Under the pieces are notes generated by a model, which saw only the letters and a list, made by a program, of their open reading frames with translations, was not told the DNA's origin and did no database searches. Below are positions 31,961-41,825 of a stretch of DNA of 64,000 nt, piece after piece. Both the position numbers and the translations under genes were made by a program. Origin of the DNA: JBKHDT01 sp046541195 (lineage in GTDB: Bacteria > Pseudomonadota > Gammaproteobacteria > Halothiobacillales > Halothiobacillaceae); the NCBI GenBank assembly GCA_046541195.1, contig JBKHDT010000006.1:1-64000 (forward strand). The letters run 5' to 3'. The first letter of the stretch is position 1. The number at the start of each line of letters is the position of its first letter.

Positions 31961-32677
31961 TCAGCCCGATTTCAGTTCATCGCGTACCCGGCGCGCCATG
32001 CGTCGGCTGACCGGCAGCCTTCTGTCCAGTCCGGCCAGTTCAATGCCGTGCTGACCGTCGGCGCCCGTATGCAGCGCCAGGATTCGGGCGCGGTTGACCA
32101 GCGTGTTGCGGTGAATGCGCAGCACCGCATCGCCAAGACGGGTCTCGAGCTGGCGCAGGCTTTCATCCAGCAGGGCCTCGCCTTCCTCGTGGACGGCCTT
32201 CACGTACTTGTCCTCGGCGACGAAGTACAGGGTCCGGTCCAGCGCGATACGCCGGTGACGACCGGCCTGCTGATAGTGAAGCCACGCCGGCTCAGGCCGG
32301 GCACGTTCCCGATGGGCCCGTGTCGGTGTGCCCACCCTTTGCAGGGCCTCGGCGAGGCGTTCGGCGCTGACCGGCTTGACCAGGTAATCGGCCGGGCCGC
32401 TTCGGTAGGCGTCCAGCGCATGCTCCGGATGGGCCGTCACGAAGATCACGGCCGGTGGCGGCGTGCCGGCCTTGAGTTGTTCGGCCGTCGTCAATCCATC
32501 CATTCCGGGCATGTCGATGTCCAGGAGCACCACATCCGGTTGCAGCTCGTCGTTCAGGGCAAGAGTCTCATGCCCCGTTGCCGCCTCACCCACGCAGTCG
32601 AAGCCCCGGTGCTGGGACAGCAGGCGCTTGAGCCGGCTGCGGGCCAGCGGTTCGTCATCGGCAATCAGCACGCGCAT
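31961..32677 (-). CDS. algR: LytTR-family response regulator AlgR
   Basis: 238-aa two-component regulator: receiver domain with acidic DDE near the N-terminus and phospho-acceptor Asp in LLDIDMPGMDG, the TAHPEHA switch Thr and VKP Lys; then a LytTR DNA-binding domain (YFVAEDKYVKAVHEEGEAL to RIHRNTLVNRARI). AlgR controls twitching motility, alginate and other surface traits in pseudomonads. Its kinase gene lies 27 bp upstream. Unlike Pseudomonas, hemC does not follow. Confidence 0.9.
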   Translation of the reverse strand: MRVLIADDEPLARSRLKRLLSQHRGFDCVGEAATGHETLALNDELQPDVVLLDIDMPGMDGLTTAEQLKAGTPPPAVIFVTAHPEHALDAYRSGPADYLVKPVSAERLAEALQRVGTPTRAHRERARPEPAWLHYQQAGRHRRIALDRTLYFVAEDKYVKAVHEEGEALLDESLRQLETRLGDAVLRIHRNTLVNRARILALHTGADGQHGIELAGLDRRLPVSRRMARRVRDELKSG

Positions 32678-32704
32678 TCCGTGTGTCTCCTCAAGATGAC
32701 TCCT

Positions 32705-33766
32705 TCAGGTTTCCGGGTCCGCGGGCGGCGGGCCCGGTTCGGCAAGCGGCACGGAGAGCATGACCCGGTACCGGCCATCAACCGGCCCGGCGCTCATGTG
32801 CATCGAATCGCCGTGGATCAGCGCCAGGCGGCGCTGGATGTTGATCAGTGCCATGCCATGGCCCGGGCGACGCCGGGGCAATTCTTCCGGCAGCGGATTT
32901 TCCAGGCACAGGAGGATGCGGTCTTGGGTCACCGTGACCGACAGGGTGATCTGGCCCGGTCTTGTGCAGCGCTCGATCCCGTGGTGAATCGCGTTTTCCA
33001 CCAGCGGCTGCAGGGTCAGCGCGGGCAGGGGAAGATCGGGCAGCGGGTCGGGTAACTGCCAGTCCACGTTCAGTCGCGGACCCAGGCGCCAGTGTTCAAG
33101 TTCGAGGTACTCGCGCACCAGTGCGATCTCGCGCTTGAGGTTGCTCTGATCCCCCGCATGCAGGGCGGCCCTGAACAGGTTCGACAGGTGGATGATCGAG
33201 CGTTCTGCCTCGTCGGGGCGGTCATGGATCAGCTCGGCGACCGTATTCAGGCTGTTGAAGAAAAAGTGTGGCCGGATACGGGCCTGCAGGGCGTCCAGCT
33301 CGGCGCGCGACTGGGCCGCGATGCGCTGGCTGCGTTCGAGGTGCAGGGTGAAGATCAGGATGCCGGTGGCGCCGACCACCGCGGCGATGGCCAGGTTGTG
33401 GGTCACGAACCAGAAACGGCTGACTTGTGGCTCCCAGTCGACCCGGGTGAGCACCTCGTAGGCCACCTGGCTGACGAGCATCGTGGTCACGCCGAGTATG
33501 GCCAGAGCCACCAGCCCCAGGGCCTGGCCGTGCAGGTGTCCGAGCCGGTGACGCAGCAGGCAGAGCGTGGTGACGGTCAGCAGGGTGACCCACTGGACGA
33601 ACAGCGAACCCAGGCCCAGGCGCAGCCAGCGGTCCTCGCTGACACCGGGCGCCAGGGCGAGCAGCACCGTGACGGCCTGGGCAAGCAAAAGGGTCCACAG
33701 CACCGTTCTGGCCTGACAGAACAGCGGCAGCACCGGGGCTGGGTTGCAATGCGCTTGCTCGGACAT
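32705..33766 (-). CDS. algZ: AlgZ/FimS-type sensor histidine kinase
   Basis: 353-aa membrane kinase. Four hydrophobic helices occupy about residues 20-150; the His_kinase domain has RIRPHFFFNSLNT (phospho-acceptor His with the FNSLN motif) and the ATPase N-box LVENAIHHGIE. The G-rich ATP lid is short (RRPGHGMALIN), as in this atypical family. Next to algR and divergent from argH, the same order as in Pseudomonas. Confidence 0.9.
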   Translation of the reverse strand: MSEQAHCNPAPVLPLFCQARTVLWTLLLAQAVTVLLALAPGVSEDRWLRLGLGSLFVQWVTLLTVTTLCLLRHRLGHLHGQALGLVALAILGVTTMLVSQVAYEVLTRVDWEPQVSRFWFVTHNLAIAAVVGATGILIFTLHLERSQRIAAQSRAELDALQARIRPHFFFNSLNTVAELIHDRPDEAERSIIHLSNLFRAALHAGDQSNLKREIALVREYLELEHWRLGPRLNVDWQLPDPLPDLPLPALTLQPLVENAIHHGIERCTRPGQITLSVTVTQDRILLCLENPLPEELPRRRPGHGMALINIQRRLALIHGDSMHMSAGPVDGRYRVMLSVPLAEPGPPPADPET

Positions 33767-33982
33767 GGCTGCGGTATACTCTCGGGCCTTGATGGAAGCA
33801 CCGGGCGTCGGGGCTTCTTCCGGAAAACCGACCGCCGCGCGGGCATGCCGGATTGGCGGCGGTCGAGCCCGCCCGCGGGCAATCCTACTTCAGCGCGCGA
33901 CCAGGGCGGGATCAGCGCACGAGACTCATGAAGAACCCGGACAGGCGAACCGCGTTTGGCGCCGGACCGGATCAGGAGAACC

Positions 33983-35392
33983 ATGAACAACCACGAGAGT
34001 AGCACGCAGCCGGCCGACAAGCTCTGGGGCGGCCGCTTCGACGAGCCGACCGATGCCTTTGTCGAGGCCTTCACCGCCTCGGTGGGATTCGATCAGCGCA
34101 TGTATCGGCAGGATATCCAGGGTTCGATGGCCCATGCGCGGATGCTGGCCAAGATCGGTGTCCTGACCGGGAAGGAGCGCGACCAGATCCTCGAGGGGCT
34201 CGAGGCGATCCTGCTCGACATCGAGCGCGGTGACTTCGCCTGGGCGGTGGCCTACGAGGACGTGCATATGAACGTCGAGGCCCGCCTGATCGACCGGATC
34301 GGCCATGTGGGCAAGAAGCTGCACACCGGGCGTTCGCGCAATGACCAGGTGGCCACTGACATGCGCCTCTATCAGCGCGAGGCCATTGACGCCATTGTTG
34401 CGGAGATTCGCCGACTGCAGTCCGGACTGCTGGACCTGGCCGAGCGCGAGGCCGAGACCGTCATGCCGGGCTTCACCCACCTGCAGGTCGCCCAGCCGGT
34501 GAGTTTCGGGCATCACCTGATGGCCTGGTACGAGATGCTGGACCGGGATGCCGAACGCCTCGCTGACTGTCGTCGCCGGACCAACGTGATGCCGCTGGGG
34601 GCTGCTGCCCTGGCGGGCACCAGCTATCCGCTGGACCGGACCTGCACGGCCGAGCTCCTGGGTTTTGAGCGACCGGCCCGCAACTCGCTGGATGCGGTGT
34701 CCGATCGCGACTTCATCATCGAATTCATGGCCGCCGGCAGCCTGATCATGGCCCACCTGTCGCGGATGGCCGAGGAACTGGTGCTCTGGACCTCTGCCCA
34801 GTTCGATTTCATCCGCCTGCCGGATCGCTTCTGCACCGGCAGCTCGATCATGCCGCAGAAGAAAAATCCCGACGTGCCCGAGCTGGTGCGCGGCAAGACC
34901 GGCCGGGTCTATGGCAGCCTGATCTCCCTGCTGACGCTGATGAAGAGCCAGCCGCTGGCCTACAACAAGGACAACCAGGAAGACAAGGAACCCCTGTTCG
35001 ATACCATCGATACGCTGATGGGCAGTCTGCGCGCCTTTGCCGACATGGTGCCGAACCTCGAGCCGAACCGCGAACGGATGAAGGCTGCCGCCAGGCAGGG
35101 CTTTTCCACGGCCACCGACCTGGCCGACTACCTGGTGCGCAAGGGAGTGCCTTTCCGCGATGCCCACGAGATCGTCGGCAAGGCCGTGCGCCTGGGTGTC
35201 GACACCGGCCGGGACCTGTCCGAGATGTCGCTGGAGGAACTGCAGTCGTTTTCCGATGCCATTGGGGCCGACGTTTTCGAGGTGCTGACCCTGGAAGGAT
35301 CGATGGCGGCGCGCGACATCGAGGGCGGCACCGCGCCGGCCCAGGTGCGTCGCCAGGTCGACGAGGCGCGCCGGCGGCTCGCCGGCGACTGA
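33983..35392 (+). CDS. argH: Argininosuccinate lyase
   Basis: 469-aa fumarase/aspartase superfamily enzyme that splits argininosuccinate to arginine and fumarate. Signature GSSIMPQKKNPD holds the catalytic Ser; TGRSRNDQVATD and MPGFTHLQVAQP are the other two conserved regions. ATG 33983 has AGGAG 5 nt upstream; slightly longer than E. coli ArgH (457 aa). A TATACT at 33775-33780 is a possible -10. Divergent from algZ. Confidence 0.97.
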   Translation: MNNHESSTQPADKLWGGRFDEPTDAFVEAFTASVGFDQRMYRQDIQGSMAHARMLAKIGVLTGKERDQILEGLEAILLDIERGDFAWAVAYEDVHMNVEARLIDRIGHVGKKLHTGRSRNDQVATDMRLYQREAIDAIVAEIRRLQSGLLDLAEREAETVMPGFTHLQVAQPVSFGHHLMAWYEMLDRDAERLADCRRRTNVMPLGAAALAGTSYPLDRTCTAELLGFERPARNSLDAVSDRDFIIEFMAAGSLIMAHLSRMAEELVLWTSAQFDFIRLPDRFCTGSSIMPQKKNPDVPELVRGKTGRVYGSLISLLTLMKSQPLAYNKDNQEDKEPLFDTIDTLMGSLRAFADMVPNLEPNRERMKAAARQGFSTATDLADYLVRKGVPFRDAHEIVGKAVRLGVDTGRDLSEMSLEELQSFSDAIGADVFEVLTLEGSMAARDIEGGTAPAQVRRQVDEARRRLAGD

Positions 35393-35409
35393 GACGCGGC
35401 ATCGTTGCG

Positions 35410-36657
35410 ATGAAGGCCATCCCGCGGGTGCACCCGGTCCATGTCCGGGCGGTCGCCGGACTGCTGGACGAGGCGGACCAGGGCCGGGCTCCCGCCGATG
35501 TGATCCTCGCCGGTCATTTTCGTCGGCACCGCCAGATGGGCAGCCGGGACCGCGCCCTGGTCGGAGAGCTCTTTTACGAGGTGCTTCGTCACCGGCGGCT
35601 GCTCGATTGGCGCGGCGGTCGCTCCGACAACCTCGCGCGCACGTTGTGTGCCCTGGCCAAGCGCGGCTGGCTGGACCCGGGACTTGCCCGAAAGTTTGGT
35701 GGCAGCACGCCCAAACCCTGCCTGACTCCGCCGGCGAAGGATGAGTTCGAGGCGCTGGACCCGGCGATTCGGTACAGCCTGCCGGACTGGCTGGCGCGGG
35801 CGTGGATCGCCCAGTTCGGCGAGGATGAGGCCCGGGCCCTGGCTGCGGCCATGAACCGCCAGGCGCCGGTGGACCTGCGTGCCAATACCCTTCGGCTGGA
35901 CCGGGATCGGTTGCGCGAGATCCTCGCTCTGGATGGCATCGAGGCGCTTGAGACGCCGCATGCGCCAGAGGGCCTGCGCCTTGCCGGTCGTCAGGCGCTT
36001 ACCCGGCTCAAGGCCTTCCGGGACGGGCTGTTCGAGGTTCAGGACGAGGGCAGCCAGATCGTCGGGCTGGCCACCGGAGTCGAGCCGGGCATGCAGGTGC
36101 TGGACCTGTGTGCCGGCGCCGGCGGCAAGTCCCTGCAGATGGCCGCGATGATGCAGGGGCGCGGGGAAATCATCGCCTGTGATGTCAGTGCCCGGCGCCT
36201 GCAGAACCTGCTGCCCCGCGCACGCCGGGCCGGCGCCGGGATCGTCCATCCGATGACCGTCCATGACGAGCAGGACCCGGTGCTGGGCCGCTTTTGCGCA
36301 CGGTTCGACGTGATTCTGGTCGATGCGCCCTGCTCGGGGCTCGGAACCCTGCGCCGCAGCCCGGAGCTCAAGTGGCGCGACCCGGACGTGCTGGGCCTGC
36401 GTGGCACCCAGGAACGGCTGCTCGAGGCCGCGTCCCGGATGCTCGCCCCCGGGGGACAGATCGTGTACGCGACCTGCAGCCTGCTGGAGGTGGAGAATGA
36501 TCAGGTCATCGACGCGACCCGGCGTGCCGGCAGGCTGGTGCCGGCGGCGCTGGCACTGCCCCCGTCACTCGAGGTCGCGCAGGCCGCGCGCCTGACCCTG
36601 ACACCGCACCGGCACGGAACCGATGGCTTTTTCCTCGCCGGGCTGACCCGCGGCTGA
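35410..36657 (+). CDS. RsmB/NOP (NOL1/NOP2/Sun) family rRNA cytosine-C5 methyltransferase
   Basis: 415-aa SAM-dependent methyltransferase. The N-terminal third resembles the RsmB accessory domain; the catalytic domain has the SAM loop VLDLCAGAGGKSLQ, motif IV VDAPCSGLGTLRRSPE and motif VI YATCSLLEVEND with the two catalytic cysteines. It methylates cytosine-5 in RNA, probably 16S rRNA. It is not next to fmt/def, so assignment as true RsmB is uncertain. It starts 18 bp after argH. Confidence 0.88.
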   Translation: MKAIPRVHPVHVRAVAGLLDEADQGRAPADVILAGHFRRHRQMGSRDRALVGELFYEVLRHRRLLDWRGGRSDNLARTLCALAKRGWLDPGLARKFGGSTPKPCLTPPAKDEFEALDPAIRYSLPDWLARAWIAQFGEDEARALAAAMNRQAPVDLRANTLRLDRDRLREILALDGIEALETPHAPEGLRLAGRQALTRLKAFRDGLFEVQDEGSQIVGLATGVEPGMQVLDLCAGAGGKSLQMAAMMQGRGEIIACDVSARRLQNLLPRARRAGAGIVHPMTVHDEQDPVLGRFCARFDVILVDAPCSGLGTLRRSPELKWRDPDVLGLRGTQERLLEAASRMLAPGGQIVYATCSLLEVENDQVIDATRRAGRLVPAALALPPSLEVAQAARLTLTPHRHGTDGFFLAGLTRG

Positions 36658-36742
36658 GCCGGCCGGTCAGCGGCCCGGCCCGCTGACCCGTTCTCTCGGG
36701 CGCAGCCCGAGCCGTTTTCATCCAGCAAGGAGGTTCGCCCTC

Positions 36743-36853
36743 ATGAAAGGCATCCGGGCGATCGTCGCCCTCGTCGTTCTCGCCCTTCTGCTTGCCGGCT
36801 GCGGCCAGAAGGGCCCGCTGTACCTTCCGGACAAGGAGCAGAAATCCTCATGA
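36743..36853 (+). CDS. lptM: Small lipoprotein LptM (YifL)
   Basis: 36-residue lipoprotein: basic start, hydrophobic segment, lipobox LLAGC (Cys20), then GQKGPLYLP, the near-invariant tail of YifL/LptM. LptM assists maturation of the LptD/E translocon by stabilising correct disulfides. AAGGAGG stands 9 nt before the ATG, and the stop overlaps the lysA start (ATGA), the same arrangement as in most Gammaproteobacteria. Confidence 0.93.
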   Translation: MKGIRAIVALVVLALLLAGCGQKGPLYLPDKEQKSS

Positions 36854-38097
36854 ACTCCCCCCTGGTTCGACGCGATGGCGTGCTTCACCTGGAGGACGTC
36901 TCGCTGGTGACGCTGGCCGACGAGGTCGGTACGCCCTGTTACGTCTACTCGCGCGCGCTGATCGAGCGACGCTTCCTGTCCTACGACCGCTCCTTCGGAG
37001 ACCGTCCGCACCGGATCTGCTTTGCCGTCAAGGCCAATTCCAACCTGGCCGTGCTGGGTCTGCTGGCTGGGCTCGGTGCCGGGTTCGATATTGTGTCGGT
37101 CGGTGAGCTTGAGCGGGTGCTTGTCGCTGGCGGGCAGGCACGGACGGTGGTGTTTTCCGGTGTCGGCAAGCGCGAGGACGAGATCCGGCGCGCACTGGAA
37201 GCCGGCATCGGCTGCTTCAATGTCGAGTCGGAAGCGGAGCTGGCGCGAATCGACCGAATCGCCGGCTCGATGGGCGTGGTGGCGCCGGTGTCCTTGCGGG
37301 TCAACCCGGACGTGGACGCGCGAACGCATCCCTACATCTCCACCGGCCTGAAGGAAAACAAGTTCGGCATCGACATCGAGCGTGCCGAAGCGGTCTACCG
37401 CCAGGCCGCCGAACGCGAAAACCTTCGGATCGTGGGTGTTGACTGCCATATCGGGTCGCAGCTGACCGAGCTGCAACCTTTCGAGGATGCCCTGGACCGG
37501 GTGCTGGTGCTGGTGGACCGGCTCGAGGAATCGGGTATCCGGCTGGAGCACCTCGACCTCGGCGGCGGGCTGGGCATTCGCTACACCGACGAACTGCCGC
37601 CGGAGCCCACGGAACTGGTCGCCGCGCTCCTGAAGCGTCTGGAGGGCAGGCCGCAGGAGATCCTGCTGGAGCCCGGGCGGTCGATTGTCGGGGAGGCAGG
37701 CGTGCTGCTGACCCGGGTGGAGCACGTCAAGGACAATGGCCATCGCCGGTTCTGCATTGTCGATGCGGCCATGAACGACCTGATGCGGCCGGCACTGTAC
37801 GACAGCGTGATGGACATCCTGCCGGTCTGCATGACGGATGCCGAACCGCAGCGCTGCGAGGTGGTTGGACCGGTCTGCGAAACCGGGGACTTTCTTGGAC
37901 GGGACCGCTGGCTGGCGGTGGACGAGGGCGACCTGCTGGCGATTGCCGGGGCAGGTGCCTACGGCTTCACCATGAGCTCGAACTACAACAGCCGGCCGCG
38001 GGCGGCGGAGGTGATGGTCGACAAAGACCGCTTCCACGTGGTGCGGTCGCGCGAGACGCTGGAGGACCTCTGGCGTGGCGAGCAGCGGTTGCCCTGA
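36850..38097 (+). CDS. lysA: Diaminopimelate decarboxylase
   Basis: 415-aa fold-III PLP enzyme making lysine from meso-diaminopimelate. PLP Lys in FAVKANSN; phosphate-binding GGGLG; EPGRSIVGEAG; C-terminal VCETGDFLG with the conserved substrate-site Cys. Translationally coupled to lptM. dapF does not follow here. Confidence 0.97.
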   Translation: MNSPLVRRDGVLHLEDVSLVTLADEVGTPCYVYSRALIERRFLSYDRSFGDRPHRICFAVKANSNLAVLGLLAGLGAGFDIVSVGELERVLVAGGQARTVVFSGVGKREDEIRRALEAGIGCFNVESEAELARIDRIAGSMGVVAPVSLRVNPDVDARTHPYISTGLKENKFGIDIERAEAVYRQAAERENLRIVGVDCHIGSQLTELQPFEDALDRVLVLVDRLEESGIRLEHLDLGGGLGIRYTDELPPEPTELVAALLKRLEGRPQEILLEPGRSIVGEAGVLLTRVEHVKDNGHRRFCIVDAAMNDLMRPALYDSVMDILPVCMTDAEPQRCEVVGPVCETGDFLGRDRWLAVDEGDLLAIAGAGAYGFTMSSNYNSRPRAAEVMVDKDRFHVVRSRETLEDLWRGEQRLP

Positions 38098-38410
38098 TCG
38101 CGTGGTACCGGTTCGTCGGGCCGGTGGGCGCTGTCCCGTGCAGGACACGGATGCCCTGCCTCGCGATGGCGCGAGCCGGTCAATCGCACAGCACCGACCG
38201 GGCAGGTCACGGCCCGTGCGTCGTGCCGGCGGGCCCGGTCGGGATTCGGGTTTCAATAGTCAATTTAAATGGATCTGATTGTAAATTTCGATTTATTCTA
38301 TCGCTGTGCCTGGTCTATACTGCCGGACAACTTGAAGCCGATTCAGCATGGGCTGGGCTTCAACCCCCTCTTTTTATTCCTGTAACCCCTACTGAAAAGG
38401 AGTGTCCTGC
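38098..38410. other. 313-bp intergenic region upstream of the peroxiredoxin
   Basis: The first half is GC-rich with fragments of the GCACGA-type repeat (CCCGTGCAGGACACGGATGCC near 38135). The second half (38262-38330) is the most AT-rich patch nearby and contains TATACT at 38316-38321, a candidate -10. I could not find a good OxyR (ATAG-N7-CTAT) series. Confidence 0.4.
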
Positions 38411-39148
<738 letters not shown>

Positions 39149-39201
39149 TCCGGCAGGCCGTCCTGACCGGTGCAGACGGGCCTTGGGCCTGCCTGCACCG
39201 G

Positions 39202-39241
39202 CGGATCTGCACTGCGCATCGGGGTGCGCAGTGCAGATCCG
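39202..39241. repeat. 17-bp perfect inverted repeat between prx-grx and gor
   Basis: CGGATCTGCACTGCGCA and its exact complement are separated by the loop TCGGGG. No T run follows. It is preceded by an imperfect GGTGCAG/CTGCACC hairpin (39169-39199). It probably separates or tunes expression of the two genes. Confidence 0.7.
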
Positions 39242-39332
39242 GCCGGGGGACCGCGCATCGCGGCCCGCCCGATGCGCACATTACAGTCCGGCAATCCACG
39301 ATTTGAAACGTACTGTCCGGGAGGCCCTGAGC

Positions 39333-40700
39333 ATGAGCAACACACATTACGACCTGATCGCCCTTGGTGGCGGATCTGGTGGCCTGGCGGTCGCCGAGAA
39401 GGCCGCGTCCTTCGGCAGGAAGGTGGCCGTGGTCGAGCCGCGCAAGCTGGGCGGAACCTGCGTGAATCTTGGCTGTGTACCCAAGAAGGTCATGTGGTAC
39501 GGCGCGCACCTGCGCGAGGCAGTCATGGATGCGGCTCAGTGGGGGCAGCCGGTGACGGTCGACGGCCCCTTTGACTTCGCCAAGCTGGTTTCCGGTCGGC
39601 GCAAGTACATCGACATGATCACCAATTACTGGAATGGCTATGCCACCGAGCTCGGCGTGGACGTGCTTGGCGGCTACGGCCGGTTTGTCGACGCGCGGAC
39701 GATCGAAGTGGACGGCAGCCGGTACACGGCCGACCACATCGTGATCTCCGTCGGGGGCAGGCCGTTTGTCCCGCCGGTTCCGGGGGCTGAACTCGGCATC
39801 ACCTCCGACGGCTTCTTCGACCTGGAAACGCTGCCCGGCCGGGTGGCGGTGATCGGGGGCGGCTATATCGGCGTGGAGCTGGCCGGGGTGCTGCGCGCAC
39901 TCGGCAGCGAGGTCACGGTGCTGGACATGGCGGAGACGGTGCTGGCGCCCTTCGACGAGTTGCTGCGCGAGGTGCTGACCGCCGAGATGACCAAGCAGGG
40001 CATCGCCCTGGAGTTGCCCTTCAAGGTGGCATCGCTTCAGGAGCGCCATGGCGGCATCGTCATTGAAGGGGCCGACGCAAAGACGCTGGGTCCGTTCGAT
40101 CAGGTGATCTGGGCCGCTGGCCGGGCCCCGGCCACGGCCGAGCTGAACCTGGAGGCGGCCGGCGTGGACATGGAGCGCAATGGTGTCGTGCCGACCGATG
40201 AATTCCAGAACACCAACGTGCCGGGCGTCTACGCCATTGGGGACATCACCGGCCGTGCGCCGCTGACCCCGGTGGCGATTGCCGCGGGTCGTCGGCTGGC
40301 GGAGCGGCTCTTCGACGGCAAGACCGATCGCAAGCTCGACTATGACAACATCCCCACCGTGGTGTTCGCCCACCCGCCTCTGGGCACCATCGGGATGACC
40401 GAGGCGCAGGCGCGCGAGGCGCACGGCGACGCGGTGACGGTATACGAGACCCGGTTCACGCCGATGCGGTATGCGCTCAGCGCCCATGGCGTGGACACGG
40501 CCATGAAGCTTGTCTGTGTGGGTGATGACGAGCGGGTGGTGGGTGTGCACCTGATCGGTGACGGCGCGGACGAGATGCTTCAGGGCTTCGCGGTTGCGGT
40601 GAAAGCCGGCCTGACCAAGGCCCAGTTCGACGACACCGTGGCGATCCACCCGACTTCCTCGGAAGAGCTGGTGACGCTCAAGACACCCAAGCATCAATGA
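39333..40700 (+). CDS. gorA: Glutathione-disulfide reductase
   Basis: 455-aa flavoprotein disulfide reductase (E. coli Gor 450 aa). FAD motif ALGGGSGGLA; redox-active CVNLGC at 43-48; NADPH-binding GGGYIGVELAG; C-terminal HPTSSEE with the catalytic His. Regenerates GSH with NADPH and so supports the Prx-Grx protein upstream. ATG 39333 follows GGGAGG; the frame is open further upstream across the inverted repeats but that part is not coding. Confidence 0.94.
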   Translation: MSNTHYDLIALGGGSGGLAVAEKAASFGRKVAVVEPRKLGGTCVNLGCVPKKVMWYGAHLREAVMDAAQWGQPVTVDGPFDFAKLVSGRRKYIDMITNYWNGYATELGVDVLGGYGRFVDARTIEVDGSRYTADHIVISVGGRPFVPPVPGAELGITSDGFFDLETLPGRVAVIGGGYIGVELAGVLRALGSEVTVLDMAETVLAPFDELLREVLTAEMTKQGIALELPFKVASLQERHGGIVIEGADAKTLGPFDQVIWAAGRAPATAELNLEAAGVDMERNGVVPTDEFQNTNVPGVYAIGDITGRAPLTPVAIAAGRRLAERLFDGKTDRKLDYDNIPTVVFAHPPLGTIGMTEAQAREAHGDAVTVYETRFTPMRYALSAHGVDTAMKLVCVGDDERVVGVHLIGDGADEMLQGFAVAVKAGLTKAQFDDTVAIHPTSSEELVTLKTPKHQ

Positions 40701-40786
40701 ATCCCGGTCGCGGCCGGGCCAATCATGAACCGCCGAAAAGAGCGGCATGAACCATTCGCGGGACGCTACCGTTCGAGGAAAACATC

Positions 40787-41719
40787 ATGTTTCTTGAATT
40801 ACGTCACCTGCGAACACTCGCCGCCGTGGCGGAGCTTGAGTCGCTGGCGGCCGCCGCCGAGCGGCTGCATCTGACCCAGTCGGCGCTGTCGCACCAGATC
40901 AAGGCCATCGAGAGTTACTACGAGGTCACCCTGTTCACGCGCAAGACCCGGCCGATGCAGTTCACCCCCGCGGGGAAGAAGCTGCTGGCGCTGGCCCGCG
41001 AGATTCTGCCCCAGGTCGACCGGGTGGACGGCGATCTTCGCCGTCAGGCCGGTGGCACGGTCGGTCGGTTGCATATCGCCCTGGAATGCCACTCTTGCTA
41101 CGCCTGGATGCTCCCGGTACTCGAACGGTTCCGCCGGGACTGGCCGGACGTGGAGATTGACCTCTCGCTGAGCCATCGTTTCGACGCCGTGACGGCCCTG
41201 CAGCGGGGTCAGGTCGATGCGGTCGTCAGCTCGGACCCACCGGCCGACGATTCCGTGGCTGCCGGCTCGCTGTTCCGCTACGAGGTGGTGCTGGCTCTCC
41301 CGAACGGCCATCCGCTGACCGGGCGGGAGTTCATCCGCCCGGCGGACCTGGTGGACCAGACCCTGGTGACCTACCCCGTCGAACGTGACCGGCTGGATAT
41401 CTTCTCCCGGTTTCTCGATCCGGCCGGCATGGCACCGGCTGGCGTGCGCCAGAGCGAGATGACGGCACTGATCGCCCATCTGGTGGCCGTCGGCCAGGGC
41501 GTGGCCGCCCTGCCGGCCTGGGCGGTTGCCGACGAGGTTTCCCGGGGCCTGATCCAGAAGCGCCGACTGGGGCGAAAGGGCCTGTATGGCACGTTGTACC
41601 TGCTCAATCGGCACGAGGACGCGGGTCTGAGCTTCCATCAGGCATTTCTGGGCATCTGCCGGAACCTCGGGCGTTCTGCCCTGGACGAGGTCAGCGACCC
41701 CCTGGCAGGCGCTGCCTGA
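40787..41719 (+). CDS. metR: LysR-family regulator MetR
   Basis: 310-aa LTTR. N-terminal winged HTH (LESLAAAAERLHLTQSALSHQ) and effector domain with ALECHSCYAW and YPVERDRLDIFSRFLDPAG, both diagnostic for MetR, which activates met genes with homocysteine as coinducer. metE/metH is not adjacent; 87 bp after gor suggests independent expression or a link of sulfur-amino-acid and glutathione metabolism (inference). Confidence 0.9.
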   Translation: MFLELRHLRTLAAVAELESLAAAAERLHLTQSALSHQIKAIESYYEVTLFTRKTRPMQFTPAGKKLLALAREILPQVDRVDGDLRRQAGGTVGRLHIALECHSCYAWMLPVLERFRRDWPDVEIDLSLSHRFDAVTALQRGQVDAVVSSDPPADDSVAAGSLFRYEVVLALPNGHPLTGREFIRPADLVDQTLVTYPVERDRLDIFSRFLDPAGMAPAGVRQSEMTALIAHLVAVGQGVAALPAWAVADEVSRGLIQKRRLGRKGLYGTLYLLNRHEDAGLSFHQAFLGICRNLGRSALDEVSDPLAGAA

Positions 41720-41788
41720 CCCAGGCGTCAATGCCGGCGCCTCGCCCGCCCCTTGAATGACCGCGGATCGGGCAGGAAGGACGTTGAC

Positions 41789-41816
41789 CGGGACCCGGTG
41801 CGGTCACCGGGTCCCG
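41789..41816. terminator. Strong hairpin between convergent metR and GGDEF genes
   Basis: CGGGACCCGGTG-CGGT-CACCGGGTCCCG is a perfect 12-bp stem with a tetraloop, placed 10 bp beyond the GGDEF stop and 70 bp beyond metR. No U tract, so it may act as a roadblock or 3'-end protector. Confidence 0.6.
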
Positions 41817-41825
41817 CTCCTCCGG

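Noticed and set aside
38262..38330. OxyR-binding site upstream of the Prx-Grx gene
   Set aside because: Two CTAT words occur but spacing (13 bp between them) does not match ATAG-N7-CTAT-N7-ATAG-N7-CTAT; kept only as an AT-rich promoter patch.
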